Shown: positions 36,824-46,318 of the stretch, in pieces | Position numbering within the stretch: position 1 is the first letter of the stretch | Layout of the letters: each line of letters begins with the position of its first letter | NCBI RefSeq assembly: GCF_003583725.1 | Contig: NZ_QXTF01000001.1 | Location: 186,001 to 250,000, forward strand | Length of the DNA stretch: 64,000 bases | Direction of reading: 5' to 3' | From: Sphingomonas edaphi | GTDB lineage: Bacteria; Pseudomonadota; Alphaproteobacteria; Sphingomonadales; Sphingomonadaceae | The notes under the pieces: model-generated | Databases searched by the model: none | What the model saw: the letters and a program-made list of their open reading frames with translations, nothing else | What the model was told of the DNA's origin: nothing | Program-made: the position numbers and the translations under genes

Positions 36824-38584
36824 ATGGCCAGCGAAATGACGATCACTCCCGCGCTCAGCGATGCCCTGACGATCCTCGCTGCGGCCGGTATCGTCATTCC
36901 GACATTCGCCCGGTTTCGGATTAACCCGGTGATCGGTTTCATCATCGTGGGCATTATCGCAGGTCCGTTCGGTCTTGGGTCGCTGACGAGCCGCTACGAA
37001 TGGCTGCAATGGATTTCGATTACGGACGAGGCTGTCGTCGAGCCCTTCGCGGAACTCGGGATTGTCCTCCTTCTCTTCTCGATTGGACTGGAACTTAGTT
37101 TCCGGCGCCTGATCGCGATGCGCCGCCAGGTTTTCGGAATCGGCGCGGCCGAGATGGTGCTGACGGCCGTTTTGATTGGCGGCTCTCTCTGGCTCGTTGG
37201 CTGGCAGCCACAAAGTGCCCTTTGGCTTGGCCTGGCGCTCGCCATGTCGTCTACAGCACTGGTTCTTCCGATTTCCGGAACTCAAAGCGCAGTTGGCCGT
37301 GCAGCGCTCGCAATGCTCCTCTTCGAAGATCTTGCACTCGTGCCCATGCTCTTTCTCATTGGAGCCGCTAGCGGATCGGCCGCGGCAGGACTCGGCTCAG
37401 TTGCCATCAAGGGCGCAATCGTCTTGGCCGTCATATGGCTGGTTGGCCGGTTCGCTTTGCCCGCACTGTTCGCGCAGGCCGCCCGGTCCAAGAAGCCGGA
37501 GTTGTTCCTTGCGATTTCGCTGCTTGTCGTGATCCTGGCGGCAACCGCCACGGCTTCTGTCGGCCTTTCCCCGATCCTGGGCGCGCTCGTTGCAGGCCTC
37601 GTCATCGCCGAAACGGAATATCGAAGCGAAGTCGAAGTCGTGACCGAGCCGTTTAAGGGGCTGGCGCTGGGCGTCTTCCTGATCGCCGTCGGGATGCGGA
37701 TCGACGTTCGGGCGCTTGTTGAAGACTGGCCGTCTCTGCTTGGTGCGTTGGCCGCGGTTATCCTCGTCAAATCCCTAGTGACCGGCATGCTGCTACGGAT
37801 GGCAGGTGCGAGGCGAGGCGTTGCAGCCGAGACTGGAGTCCTGATGGCTAGCCCATCGGAAACGACGCTCATCGTTTTGGGAGCGGCAGGCGTTGCTGGG
37901 ATCCTTCGGCCTGATACCGTTGCGTTCTGGTCCGCGGTGACTGCCATCGGACTTACCGTGACGCCCTTGCTGGCCAGCCTCGGCCGATTGGCGGCGCGCC
38001 GTGTGGACCATGCCGCCGCCGCCAGCGAGGAGGACCCGCCGATCGAAGGCCGAACCGTCATCTTTGGCTTTGGCCGCGTTGGCCGGATGGTCGCCGATAT
38101 GCTGGATGAACATGATCGGCCTTATCTGGCGATCGACAGCGATGTCGACGGGTTCATGGAAGCGAGAAGATCAGGCTATTCAGTGCTATACGGCGATGTG
38201 TCTCGACGGGAACTGATCGGGAAGCTCGACCTCGACAAAGCCAGGGCCGTGGTTCTGACGATGGATGATCCCGTGCTGACAGCCCGGATTGCAAAGCGCC
38301 TTCGCGAAGAGCACCCCGCCCTCCCGATCATAGCCCGCGCCCGTGATGCCGAGCACGCTGGTGCGCTTTACCGAGCAGGTGTTACGGATGCCGTGCCCGA
38401 AGCGCTGGAAGCGTCCTTACAGCTATCCGAGGCTGTGCTGGTCGATATTGGCGTCGCCATGGGTCCGGTCATTGCCTCGATCCATGAGAAACGGAGCGAG
38501 TTGCGCGCCGAGATCATGGAATCGGGACAGCTTGACGTTGAGCCAAGCCTCGGTCGCCGACGTGTGCGCGATTCCTTGGCCTAA
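36824..38584 (+). CDS. CPA2-type cation:proton antiporter with TrkA-N domain (KefB/C-like)
   Basis: About 586 residues from ATG 36824 (an ATG four codons later is also possible). Residues about 10-390 form a 12-helix Na+/H+ exchanger domain ([67 protein letters not shown]). Residues about 415-530 are a TrkA-N Rossmann domain with [16 protein letters not shown] and IDSDVDGF. KefB/C proteins extrude K+ under control of NAD(H) or glutathione adducts; which regulator applies here is unknown. Its end overlaps alaS by 4 bases (convergent). Confidence 0.92.
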   Translation: MASEMTITPALSDALTILAAAGIVIPTFARFRINPVIGFIIVGIIAGPFGLGSLTSRYEWLQWISITDEAVVEPFAELGIVLLLFSIGLELSFRRLIAMRRQVFGIGAAEMVLTAVLIGGSLWLVGWQPQSALWLGLALAMSSTALVLPISGTQSAVGRAALAMLLFEDLALVPMLFLIGAASGSAAAGLGSVAIKGAIVLAVIWLVGRFALPALFAQAARSKKPELFLAISLLVVILAATATASVGLSPILGALVAGLVIAETEYRSEVEVVTEPFKGLALGVFLIAVGMRIDVRALVEDWPSLLGALAAVILVKSLVTGMLLRMAGARRGVAAETGVLMASPSETTLIVLGAAGVAGILRPDTVAFWSAVTAIGLTVTPLLASLGRLAARRVDHAAAASEEDPPIEGRTVIFGFGRVGRMVADMLDEHDRPYLAIDSDVDGFMEARRSGYSVLYGDVSRRELIGKLDLDKARAVVLTMDDPVLTARIAKRLREEHPALPIIARARDAEHAGALYRAGVTDAVPEALEASLQLSEAVLVDIGVAMGPVIASIHEKRSELRAEIMESGQLDVEPSLGRRRVRDSLA

Positions 38585-41238
38585 GCCGCGACGGCTGCCA
38601 GCGCATCCTTGATCACACTCAAGGCTTCCTGCGCCTTGTCGCCATCCGGCCCGCCGCCTTGCGCCATGTCGGGCCTTCCGCCGCCGCCCTGGCCGCCGAG
38701 AGCCCCGACTGCCGCCTTGACCAGATCGACGGCGGAGACCGTGCCGACAAGGTCTTCGGTTACGCCCACGGCAACACTAGCCCGACCGTCATTGACCGCG
38801 ATCAAGGCAGCAATGCCGCTACCGATGCGCTGCTTCATTGAGTCAACTTCACCCCGCAAGCCCTTGGGATCGAGGCCTTCCACGACTTGTCCAAGGAAGC
38901 CGAAGCCCCCGACCTGCTCCGGTCCAGCCGCCTGACCTTGCGAGCCGCCGCCCATCGCTAGCGCCTTCTTCGCATCCGCTAGCTCGCGCTCTAGGCGCCG
39001 CGCGTTGTCCACCAAGGCAGCAATCCGCGCGGGAACCTCGTCGGGCGACGCCTTGAGGGTCGCCGCAGCATCCTTTAGGCGCTGGTCACGGGCGTTAAGC
39101 CACGCCAATGCGCCTTCGCCCGTCAGCGCTTCGATGCGGCGAACGCCGGAGCTGACCGCGCTTTCACCGATTATCTTGAACAGAGCGATGTCTCCAGTGG
39201 CGTTGACGTGCGTTCCGCCGCACAGCTCCACCGAATAGCGGCGTGTATCCGCGTCACGTCCCATGCTGAGCACCCGGACTTCATCGCCATATTTCTCACC
39301 GAAAAGCGCCAGTGCGCCTGCGGCCACGGCATCATCCGGCGTCATCAGCCGCGTCGAAACCGGCTCGTTTGCTCGAATCTCGGCATTCACCTCCGCCTCG
39401 ATTGTTGCAATTTCTTCGGTGGTCAGCGCCTTGGGATGCGAAAAGTCGAACCGCAACCGATCGGGCGCGACCAAGCTGCCCTTCTGCGTCACATGGCCGC
39501 CAAGGACGTTGCGAAGCGCGGAGTGCAGCAGATGTGTCGCGCTATGATTAGCGCGGGTCGCCGAGCGCCGATCCACGTCAACCGACTGTTGAAGCGTCTC
39601 GCCGACCGACACGTTCCCCTTTGTCACGGTCGTCCGGAGCGCATGGAGCCTTCCAAGCGGCTTAGACGTATCCTGAACATCACCCTCGAAACCTTTGAGC
39701 GACGTAAGCTTTCCGGAGTCACCGACCTGTCCGCCGCTCTCACCGTAAAATGGGGTCTGGTTCAGGACGATGGTAACGGTTTCGCCTTCGTTCGCTTCAT
39801 TTACCCGCGCTCCGTCCTTGACAATCGCCCGGACCACGCCTTCCCCGTCATGGCCCGCATAGCCGGTGAATTCGGTCGAGCCGACTTCCTCGGCGAGGTC
39901 GAACCATAATTCATCACTGGCCTTCTCGCCCGAGCCTTTCCAGGCCGCGCGAGCCGCGGCCTTTTGCTCGGCCATCGCCGCATCAAAGCCTTGCCGGTCG
40001 ACCTTTAAGCCGCGCGCCCGAAGCGCATCCTCGGTCAGGTCGTAGGGGAAGCCAAACGTGTCGTAGAGCTTGAAGGCCGTCGCGCCTGGCAGCGTCCCGC
40101 CGTCAGCCATCCCACCGGTCGCTTCGTCCAGCAGCTTCAGGCCATTGGCCAGAGTCTGGCGAAAGCGGGTCTCTTCCTGCAGCAGCGTCGCTTCGATCAG
40201 CGGCTGCGCGCGGACCAGTTCGGGGAATGCCTGCCCCATTTCCGCAACCAGCTGCGGCACCAGCCGGTGCATGAGCGGATCTTTGGCACCCAACAAGTGG
40301 GCATGGCGCATGGCGCGGCGCATAATACGTCGCAGCACATAGCCTCTGCCCTCGTTCGCAGGAAGGACGCCATCAGCAACCAGGAAGCCGGATGAACGGA
40401 GGTGATCGGCAATGACGCGATGCGAGGCCATCTGATCGCCGACCGCATTGGTATGGGTCAATTCCTCCGATGCCTCGATCAGCGCTTTGAAAGTGTCCGT
40501 GTCGTAATTGTCGTGGACACCCTGCAGCACCGCCGCCAGCCGCTCCAGCCCCATGCCGGTGTCGATACTCTTCTTTGGCAGTTCGGCGACGATCTCGTCG
40601 TTCGCCTGCTCGAACTGCATGAAAACCAGATTCCAGATCTCCACGAAGCGGTCGCCATCTTCATCCGGACTGCCCGGAGGTCCGCCGTAAAGGTGGTCAC
40701 CATGGTCGTAGAAAATCTCAGAACAGGGACCGCAGGGCCCGTCTGAGCCCATTGCCCAGAAATTGTCCTTGGTGGGGATGCGGATGATCTTTTCGTCCGC
40801 GAACCCCGTAACCTTTTTCCAAATGTCGAAGGCTTCGTCGTCCGTATGATAAACGGTGATCGTCAGCCGCTCAGGCGAAAGGCCCCACTCCTTCGTCAGT
40901 AGGGTCCACGCGTGATGAATTGCCTGATCCTTGAAATAATCTCCGAAGGAGAAATTCCCGAGCATCTCGAAAAAGGTGTGATGCCGCGCCGTGTACCCGA
41001 CGTTGTCGAGGTCGTTATGCTTCCCACCCGCGCGAACACACTTCTGAGACGAGGTCGCGGTGGAATAGGGCCGGCTTTCTAGGCCCGTGAAGACATTCTT
41101 GAACGGCACCATTCCCGCGTTGACGAACATCAGCGTCGGGTCGTTGTGCGGCACCAGTGGCGCGGATTGGACGCGCGCGTGACCGTTCTTCTCGAAATAG
41201 TCGAGGAAGCTACGGCGAATGTCGTTGGTCGATGTCAT
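38581..41238 (-). CDS. alaS: Alanyl-tRNA synthetase
   Basis: 885 residues from ATG 41238. Class II catalytic domain ([19 protein letters not shown] ... [25 protein letters not shown]), an editing domain with [17 protein letters not shown] (HxxxH) and CGGTHV (zinc ligands), and a C-terminal domain with Gly-rich [20 protein letters not shown] and RPDMAQGGG. It is full length and the domains are in the standard order. It stands alone between a converging antiporter gene and a 277-base spacer. Confidence 0.97.
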   Translation of the reverse strand: MTSTNDIRRSFLDYFEKNGHARVQSAPLVPHNDPTLMFVNAGMVPFKNVFTGLESRPYSTATSSQKCVRAGGKHNDLDNVGYTARHHTFFEMLGNFSFGDYFKDQAIHHAWTLLTKEWGLSPERLTITVYHTDDEAFDIWKKVTGFADEKIIRIPTKDNFWAMGSDGPCGPCSEIFYDHGDHLYGGPPGSPDEDGDRFVEIWNLVFMQFEQANDEIVAELPKKSIDTGMGLERLAAVLQGVHDNYDTDTFKALIEASEELTHTNAVGDQMASHRVIADHLRSSGFLVADGVLPANEGRGYVLRRIMRRAMRHAHLLGAKDPLMHRLVPQLVAEMGQAFPELVRAQPLIEATLLQEETRFRQTLANGLKLLDEATGGMADGGTLPGATAFKLYDTFGFPYDLTEDALRARGLKVDRQGFDAAMAEQKAAARAAWKGSGEKASDELWFDLAEEVGSTEFTGYAGHDGEGVVRAIVKDGARVNEANEGETVTIVLNQTPFYGESGGQVGDSGKLTSLKGFEGDVQDTSKPLGRLHALRTTVTKGNVSVGETLQQSVDVDRRSATRANHSATHLLHSALRNVLGGHVTQKGSLVAPDRLRFDFSHPKALTTEEIATIEAEVNAEIRANEPVSTRLMTPDDAVAAGALALFGEKYGDEVRVLSMGRDADTRRYSVELCGGTHVNATGDIALFKIIGESAVSSGVRRIEALTGEGALAWLNARDQRLKDAAATLKASPDEVPARIAALVDNARRLERELADAKKALAMGGGSQGQAAGPEQVGGFGFLGQVVEGLDPKGLRGEVDSMKQRIGSGIAALIAVNDGRASVAVGVTEDLVGTVSAVDLVKAAVGALGGQGGGGRPDMAQGGGPDGDKAQEALSVIKDALAAVAA

Positions 41239-41515
41239 GCCGCCCAGATATGGGAGTTGCTGCATTGCGGCAAGAAGCAGCGTTGGGTAGCGAAATCACC
41301 GCGCCCTACTCGACCGCTCCGCCACCTCCCTGAACGGCGGAAGGGTCTGGCTGCCGGCTGGGATCGACCAGGATGCTCGGCTCCGCGACATCTTTTACCA
41401 ATCTAAGCGCCTTGTGCAGCGGGCGCGCTGCCCAACGCCTCAAGGTAGTTCTCACGATTGGCACAGATGCGTGGTTTCGGCGATGCTAGCCTCGCAGCCA
41501 GAGGACGCCAGCGAC
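41239..41515. other. Spacer between alaS and the SpoIIAA-like gene
   Basis: 277 bases between divergent genes. They should contain both promoters. Short open frames have no support. No hairpin or repeat stands out. Confidence 0.5.
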
Positions 41516-41899
41516 ATGCACAGATTCATCGACAGCCCCGACGATGTGCTCGCGCTGGAAATCAGCGGCACCATCACAGGAGACGACCTCTACGCCATCA
41601 TGAACCGGACTGACGCGATCATGGCGCGGCCTGGCAAGGTCCATGTCTTCGTTGAGACTCAGGGTATCGGGGGAATGCAACTGTCGGCCCTTCCCCATCA
41701 CCTGTCCCGCGCCTTGCCCCTGTTTGGCAAGCTCGACCGCTTCGGCCGCGTAGCCGTGGTCGCGGACCAGGCGTGGATGCGCGCCGGAAGCCGCCTGGAG
41801 AGCGCGATGCTGCCAAACATCAGCTATTGAGTGGTCGGCCCTGAAGAATGGGATGAGGCCTTAGCTTGGGTTGTGGCGAGCGAAGCCGCGAGCGCCTGA
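41516..41899 (+). pseudogene. SpoIIAA-like (STAS-fold) gene with an in-frame TGA
   Basis: From ATG 41516 the frame encodes MHRFIDSPDDVLALEISGTI, a SpoIIAA-like/STAS-fold protein, through RVAVVADQAWMRAGSRLESAMLPNISY to a TGA at 41828-41830. The same frame then continues without a shift for 22 codons as VVGPEEWDEALAWVVASEAASA and ends at a second TGA (41897-41899). That continuation is the expected C-terminal helix of the family (ExWDEALAWV). So the gene is either truncated by one point mutation (CGA to TGA is the simplest), read through, or affected by a base-call error. The truncated product would be 104 residues. The related family is found on membranes, function unclear. Confidence 0.75.
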
Positions 41900-41974
41900 C
41901 GCCGCAGGAGGCCGCGAAAGGAAACGGCCCGATCCTTCGACCGGGCCGATCCTCTTTCTACTAATTCAACAGTG

Positions 41975-43843
41975 TTACCAGCCGCACTGCTTGCCCTGGT
42001 TCTGCTGCTTCAGCCACGCCTGCAGCGGCGCGAAATATTCAAGCATCGGCTTGCCCGAGATTTCGCGGTTGCCGGTGAAGGCTTCCAGTGCATCCGGCCA
42101 CGGCTTCGACGCGCCCATTTGCATCATGGCGTTCAACCGGGCGCCGACTTCCTTGTTGCCGTAGAAGCTGCAGCGGTGGAGCGGACCCTTCCAGCCTGCC
42201 ATGTCGCAGGCCGCCTTGTAGAACTGGAACTGCAGCAGCCGCGCGAGGAAGTAGCGGGCGTAGGGCGTGTTGCCCGGGATGTGGAACTTGGCGCCCGGGT
42301 CGAAGTCCTGTTCCGACCGCGCGACCGGTGGCGTGATGCCCTGGTACTGCTTCTTCAGGTCAACCCAGGCCTGATTGTAATTGGCCGGCGTGATCGATCC
42401 GTTGAATACGCCCCAACGCCACTTGTCGACCATCAGGCCAAACGGAAGGAAGGCGACCTTGTCCATGCCCTGGCGGAGCAGCAGGCCGATGTCCTTGTCG
42501 GCCGACGGCACCTTCGAACGGTCTAGAAGGCCGATCTGCACCAGATATTCGGGCGTAATCGACAAGGCTACGAAATCGCCGATCGCTTCGTGGAAGCCGT
42601 CGTTCGCACCGTTGAGATACAGGTAAGGCTGCTGATTATAGGCCCGCTGGTAATAGTTGTGGCCCAGTTCGTGATGGATGGTGACGAAGTCGTCGCCATT
42701 TACCTTGGTGCACATCTTGATGCGCAGGTCGTCCTTGTTGTCTAAATCCCACGCCGATGCATGGCAGACGACCTCGCGGTCACGCGGGCGAGTAATTTGG
42801 CTACGCTCCCAAAAGCTAGCCGGCAGCGGGGCGAGGCCGAGCGAGGTGTAGAAGCCTTCGCCGATCTTCACCATGTCGGTGGGGCTCTTCTTTTTCGCGA
42901 CGAGCAGGTCCGTCACGTCATACCCGAGGTCGCCCGCCCCCTTCGGGGCCACGACGTCGTAGATGTTACCCCACTCCTGCGCCCACATGTTGCCAAGCAG
43001 GTCGGCACGGATCGGGCCGGTCGCCGGCTGGACGCCATTGCCGTACTTCTGGTTAAGCTTGGTCCGCGTGTAACAGTGGAGATCGTCGTAGAGCGGCTTT
43101 ACTTCGGACCAGAGCCGGTCATAGGTCGCCGCAAACTCGTCGGGCGTCATGTCATAGTTGGAACGCCACATCGCGCCCGTGTCGGCATAGCCAAGTTCCT
43201 GGGCACCCGAATTCGCGATTTCTACCATGCGCGTATAGTCGTTCCGCATCGGGCGGCCGACATTCTCGTGCCAGGTTTTCCACATTTCGGCCAGTTCGGC
43301 CGGGTTGCGGTTGGTACCCATCAGTGCTTCTACGTCATCGCCCGTCAGCACCTTGCCGTTGAGGCTGGCGCGACCCTTGCCGTAAGTCGACTGAAGGCGG
43401 GTTGCGATCGTGTTGAGTTCAGCCGCCGCACCCGGCGTGTTCGGGGCCGACAGAACCAGCGCGCCGCGCAGGATGTTGAGCTTGCGCGCCGTGTCGAAAT
43501 CCAGACCCTGCACCCGGGCGTAGCGGGCGGCCTCGGAAGCGTATTTGACGCCCTTTTCCGTGCCGATTGTGCCGAAATAGGCGGCAAGCGCGTCCGTATC
43601 GTCGTTGATGTAGGTCGAATTGACCCACTGCGCGCGGCCCGAAATGATACTGAGGTCGAACAGGTCTTTCTCGACAGCCGCGACGAAGGCACGAGCGCCT
43701 TCCGGCGTCAGCGGATAATCGGCGTTAGCTGCGGCAGCAGAATCGGCGGTCGGCGCCGTCGCGGCCATCTGGGCAGGCGGCGTAGTGGCACAACCGGCGA
43801 GCGCCAACGCGGCAAGGGATACGGAAGCAGCAAGATTCTTCAC
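41975..43843 (-). CDS. M2-family (ACE-like) peptidyl-dipeptidase lipoprotein
   Basis: 622 residues from GTG 43843, with GAGGA eight bases upstream. The first residues MKNLAASVSLAALALAGC form a lipoprotein signal with the lipobox Cys at 18. The zinc motif is HHELGHNYYQRAY near 390, followed by the third-ligand Glu in NDGFHEAIGDFVAL. Arg/Tyr substrate residues appear in RYFLARLLQFQFYKA. This is a bacterial relative of angiotensin-converting enzyme that removes C-terminal dipeptides, probably in the periplasm attached to a membrane. Family members are common in sphingomonads and xanthomonads. Confidence 0.93.
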   Translation of the reverse strand: MKNLAASVSLAALALAGCATTPPAQMAATAPTADSAAAANADYPLTPEGARAFVAAVEKDLFDLSIISGRAQWVNSTYINDDTDALAAYFGTIGTEKGVKYASEAARYARVQGLDFDTARKLNILRGALVLSAPNTPGAAAELNTIATRLQSTYGKGRASLNGKVLTGDDVEALMGTNRNPAELAEMWKTWHENVGRPMRNDYTRMVEIANSGAQELGYADTGAMWRSNYDMTPDEFAATYDRLWSEVKPLYDDLHCYTRTKLNQKYGNGVQPATGPIRADLLGNMWAQEWGNIYDVVAPKGAGDLGYDVTDLLVAKKKSPTDMVKIGEGFYTSLGLAPLPASFWERSQITRPRDREVVCHASAWDLDNKDDLRIKMCTKVNGDDFVTIHHELGHNYYQRAYNQQPYLYLNGANDGFHEAIGDFVALSITPEYLVQIGLLDRSKVPSADKDIGLLLRQGMDKVAFLPFGLMVDKWRWGVFNGSITPANYNQAWVDLKKQYQGITPPVARSEQDFDPGAKFHIPGNTPYARYFLARLLQFQFYKAACDMAGWKGPLHRCSFYGNKEVGARLNAMMQMGASKPWPDALEAFTGNREISGKPMLEYFAPLQAWLKQQNQGKQCGW

Positions 43844-43914
43844 AGGCAGGGTCCTCGTCCTGGATCGTTTCTGTTTTTCGCGTGGGCGTTTGGTGGGACG
43901 ATGCGCCGCGAAGG

Positions 43915-44670
43915 TCAAGGCGCGGCGAGAAATTCCGCTAGGGCCATGCCGAATTCGGGCTTGGTTACGCTCGACATGTGCGTGCCCGGAATAGCGACGT
44001 ATCGTCCGTCCGGCAGGGCATTGGCCAGCTGCGGCGCCGACCCATTGTCCTCATCCTCGGTCCCGCACAGCACCATCGTTGGCATGGTGAAGGCCTGCAG
44101 CCATTCGGGGTGCGCGTCTTCGAATGTGCGTAGCAGGTGACCGGCGGCGACCCGGTCTATCTTCATCGTCTTCATGAACTGGATGGCCATCCACCAAGGG
44201 TCACCACGTCGGGCGAGGTCGAACTGGGCGATCGCTTCATGAAAGAACGCCTGCCGGCGGTTCCAGTCGCTCAAGCCCTCGATGCCCATTCCTGCCAGCA
44301 CAGCGCGGCGCGGCGCGCCCCCCTCGCCGACCGCCTGCACGGTGGTTCGCGCGCCGAGAGAAAAACCGCCGAGGTCGAAGTCGGTCAGGGCGAGATGCGC
44401 GACGAGTTCGTGGAGGTCACGCGCGAGAATCCCGCGCGGATAGGCCGACGCATCCTGTGGCTTGTCGCTGAGCCCGTGGGCGCGAAGGTCCGGCATGATG
44501 ACCCGGAAGCCCTTCCCTGCCACGGTCTGAGCGGCACCGAACTTCAACCAGTTGGTCTGCCCGTCGCTAAATAACCCGTGGAGCAGGACGACCGGCCTCC
44601 CCTCGCCCAACTCGCGCCACGCGAGCCGCACGCCGTCTGACGCCTCGAAATAGTGCGTGGCGAACTCCAT
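43915..44670 (-). CDS. Alpha/beta-fold hydrolase
   Basis: 251 residues. Oxyanion strand VVLLHGLFSDG near 30, nucleophile elbow GGFSLGARTT near 103 (Ser), a late Asp in VLCGTEDEDNGS and His in IPGTHMSSV near 233 complete the triad. No signal peptide. The substrate is unknown. It overlaps the GFA-family gene by one base (TGATG) and precedes the M2 peptidase by 71 bases. Confidence 0.88.
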   Translation of the reverse strand: MEFATHYFEASDGVRLAWRELGEGRPVVLLHGLFSDGQTNWLKFGAAQTVAGKGFRVIMPDLRAHGLSDKPQDASAYPRGILARDLHELVAHLALTDFDLGGFSLGARTTVQAVGEGGAPRRAVLAGMGIEGLSDWNRRQAFFHEAIAQFDLARRGDPWWMAIQFMKTMKIDRVAAGHLLRTFEDAHPEWLQAFTMPTMVLCGTEDEDNGSAPQLANALPDGRYVAIPGTHMSSVTKPEFGMALAEFLAAP

Positions 44671-45119
44671 CAGTCAGGCATCTTGCCCGTGGCGGCGATC
44701 CACTTGTTGACGAGGGGCTGATGTTCCTCGGTCTTCATTTCCTTCAAGCCGGTCGTGTTGATCCACTGCCGGTGCATCGACTCCGCGCCGAAATGCGACG
44801 TCGGTCTGAACCGGCCCGGCTTATCGAAGGAGGCCACGGTCAGGTCCATGTTCGGACCTTCCTTGAACTGGAAGCCCAGCGACGTTCCGCAGGACGCGCA
44901 GAAGCTGCGCCTGGCAATTGGCGAGCTGTCGTACCAATCGGGGCCTGACAACCAGTTAACCTTCGACTGAGGCACGTTCTTGAAAGCGATGGATATGCTG
45001 CCGGTTGCACGCTGGCACATCCGGCAGTGACACAGATAGGCGTCGTCATTCTCGACCTCCGCCTCGTAGCGCACCTTTCCGCATGCGCAGCCGCCGGTCA
45101 TCTTATCCGCTTGCTTCAT
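44670..45119 (-). CDS. GFA/CENP-V-family zinc protein
   Basis: 149 residues with the Cys-rich zinc pattern of the glutathione-dependent formaldehyde-activating (GFA) family: GGCACGKVRYEA, YLCHCRMCQRATG, and SFCASCGTSLGFQ. GGGG precedes the ATG by six bases. Most members of this wide family are not proven to act on formaldehyde, so I call only the fold. Translation is coupled with the hydrolase downstream. Confidence 0.9.
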   Translation of the reverse strand: MKQADKMTGGCACGKVRYEAEVENDDAYLCHCRMCQRATGSISIAFKNVPQSKVNWLSGPDWYDSSPIARRSFCASCGTSLGFQFKEGPNMDLTVASFDKPGRFRPTSHFGAESMHRQWINTTGLKEMKTEEHQPLVNKWIAATGKMPD

Positions 45120-45196
45120 CGGTTACCCCTGAAAGCTACGCGCAGCGCCTTGCCGAGATTAACCCAGATTGCAAGCCATGGTCAGTTTACCACGGC

Positions 45197-46225
45197 TCAT
45201 GCCGCCTTCTTCAGGTGGCGGCGCCCCAGCAGTTCCGCGATCTGCACCGCGTTCAGCGCGGCACCCTTGCGCAGATTGTCACTGACGACCCACATGCTGA
45301 GCCCGCTGTCGACGGTAGAATCGTCGCGGACGCGGCTGACGAAGGTCGCATAGTCACCGACGCACTCGACAGGCGTTACATATCCACCGTCCTCGCGCTT
45401 ATCGATGAGCATGATGCCCGGCGCCTCGCGAAGGATGGCCTGTGCCTCCTCCGCGCTGATTTCTTCCTCGAATTCGACGTTGATCGCTTCGCTGTGGCCG
45501 ACAAAGACGGGCACGCGGACGCAGGTCGCGGTTACCTTGATTCTGGGATCGAGGATCTTCTTAGTTTCGGCGACCATCTTCCATTCTTCCTTGGTCGATC
45601 CGTCTTCGAGGAAGCTGTCGATGTGCGGGATCACGTTGAACGCGATCTGCTTTGTAAACTTTTTCGGCTCGTTGGGATCACCGACGAAGATATTGCGGCT
45701 CTGCTCGAACAGCTCGTTCATGCCGGCCTTACCGGCGCCTGAAACCGACTGGTACGTCGCTACGACCACGCGCTTGATGCGCGCGACGTCGTGCAGCGGC
45801 TTCAGCGCAACAACCATTTGGGCGGTGGAGCAGTTGGGGTTGGCGATGATGTTTTTGGCGCGATAGCCGTCGATCGCGTGGGCATTTACTTCCGGCACGA
45901 TCAGCGGGACGTCCGGGTCCATCCGGTACAGCGAGCTATTGTCAATGACCGTGCAGCCCGCGCCGGCGGCGCGAGGCACGTGGAGTTTACTGATCTCCGA
46001 CCCCGCCGCAAATAGCGCCATGTCCCAGCCTTCGAAGTCAAAATGCTCGAGGTTCTTGACCTTGAGCTCTTCGCCATTCTCGCCGAAATCGATGATATCG
46101 CCGGTCGAACGCGGGCTGGCCACCGCTGCCACTTCCGCTAGCGGAAACTGCCGCTCGCTCAGGATGTTCAAGATTTCCCGCCCGACGTTGCCGGTAGCGC
46201 CGACGACCGCGACCCGATAGCCCAT
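45197..46225 (-). CDS. asd: Aspartate-semialdehyde dehydrogenase
   Basis: 342 residues from ATG 46225; the open frame extends further, but the family begins MGYRVAVVGATGNVGREIL. The catalytic Cys C132 is in ANPNCSTAQMV, and the later ATCVRVPVFVGHSEAINVEFE and GGYVTPVECVGDYATFVSRVR are family signatures. It reduces aspartyl phosphate in lysine, threonine and methionine synthesis, feeding the DAP branch used by DapF later in this window. It is divergent from the M28 peptidase. Confidence 0.97.
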   Translation of the reverse strand: MGYRVAVVGATGNVGREILNILSERQFPLAEVAAVASPRSTGDIIDFGENGEELKVKNLEHFDFEGWDMALFAAGSEISKLHVPRAAGAGCTVIDNSSLYRMDPDVPLIVPEVNAHAIDGYRAKNIIANPNCSTAQMVVALKPLHDVARIKRVVVATYQSVSGAGKAGMNELFEQSRNIFVGDPNEPKKFTKQIAFNVIPHIDSFLEDGSTKEEWKMVAETKKILDPRIKVTATCVRVPVFVGHSEAINVEFEEEISAEEAQAILREAPGIMLIDKREDGGYVTPVECVGDYATFVSRVRDDSTVDSGLSMWVVSDNLRKGAALNAVQIAELLGRRHLKKAA

Positions 46226-46318
46226 GGCTTGTCCAACTTTCGATTGTGTGATCCCCATTGCACCTAGGTAACGAGCCTGCAAAGTCAACGACTTTGGCCG
46301 GACCGGGGGGAATGCGCG

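Noticed and set aside
39208-39909. A 233-codon plus-strand frame inside alaS
   Set aside because: It is mirrored from the alanyl-tRNA synthetase editing domain and has no ribosome-binding site or motif.
42761-44140. A 459-codon open frame on the plus strand antisense to the M2 peptidase gene
   Set aside because: The product is Arg/Val/Gly-rich with no domain, and the opposite strand has a full zinc peptidase with a lipoprotein signal. Long antisense frames are expected at this G+C content.
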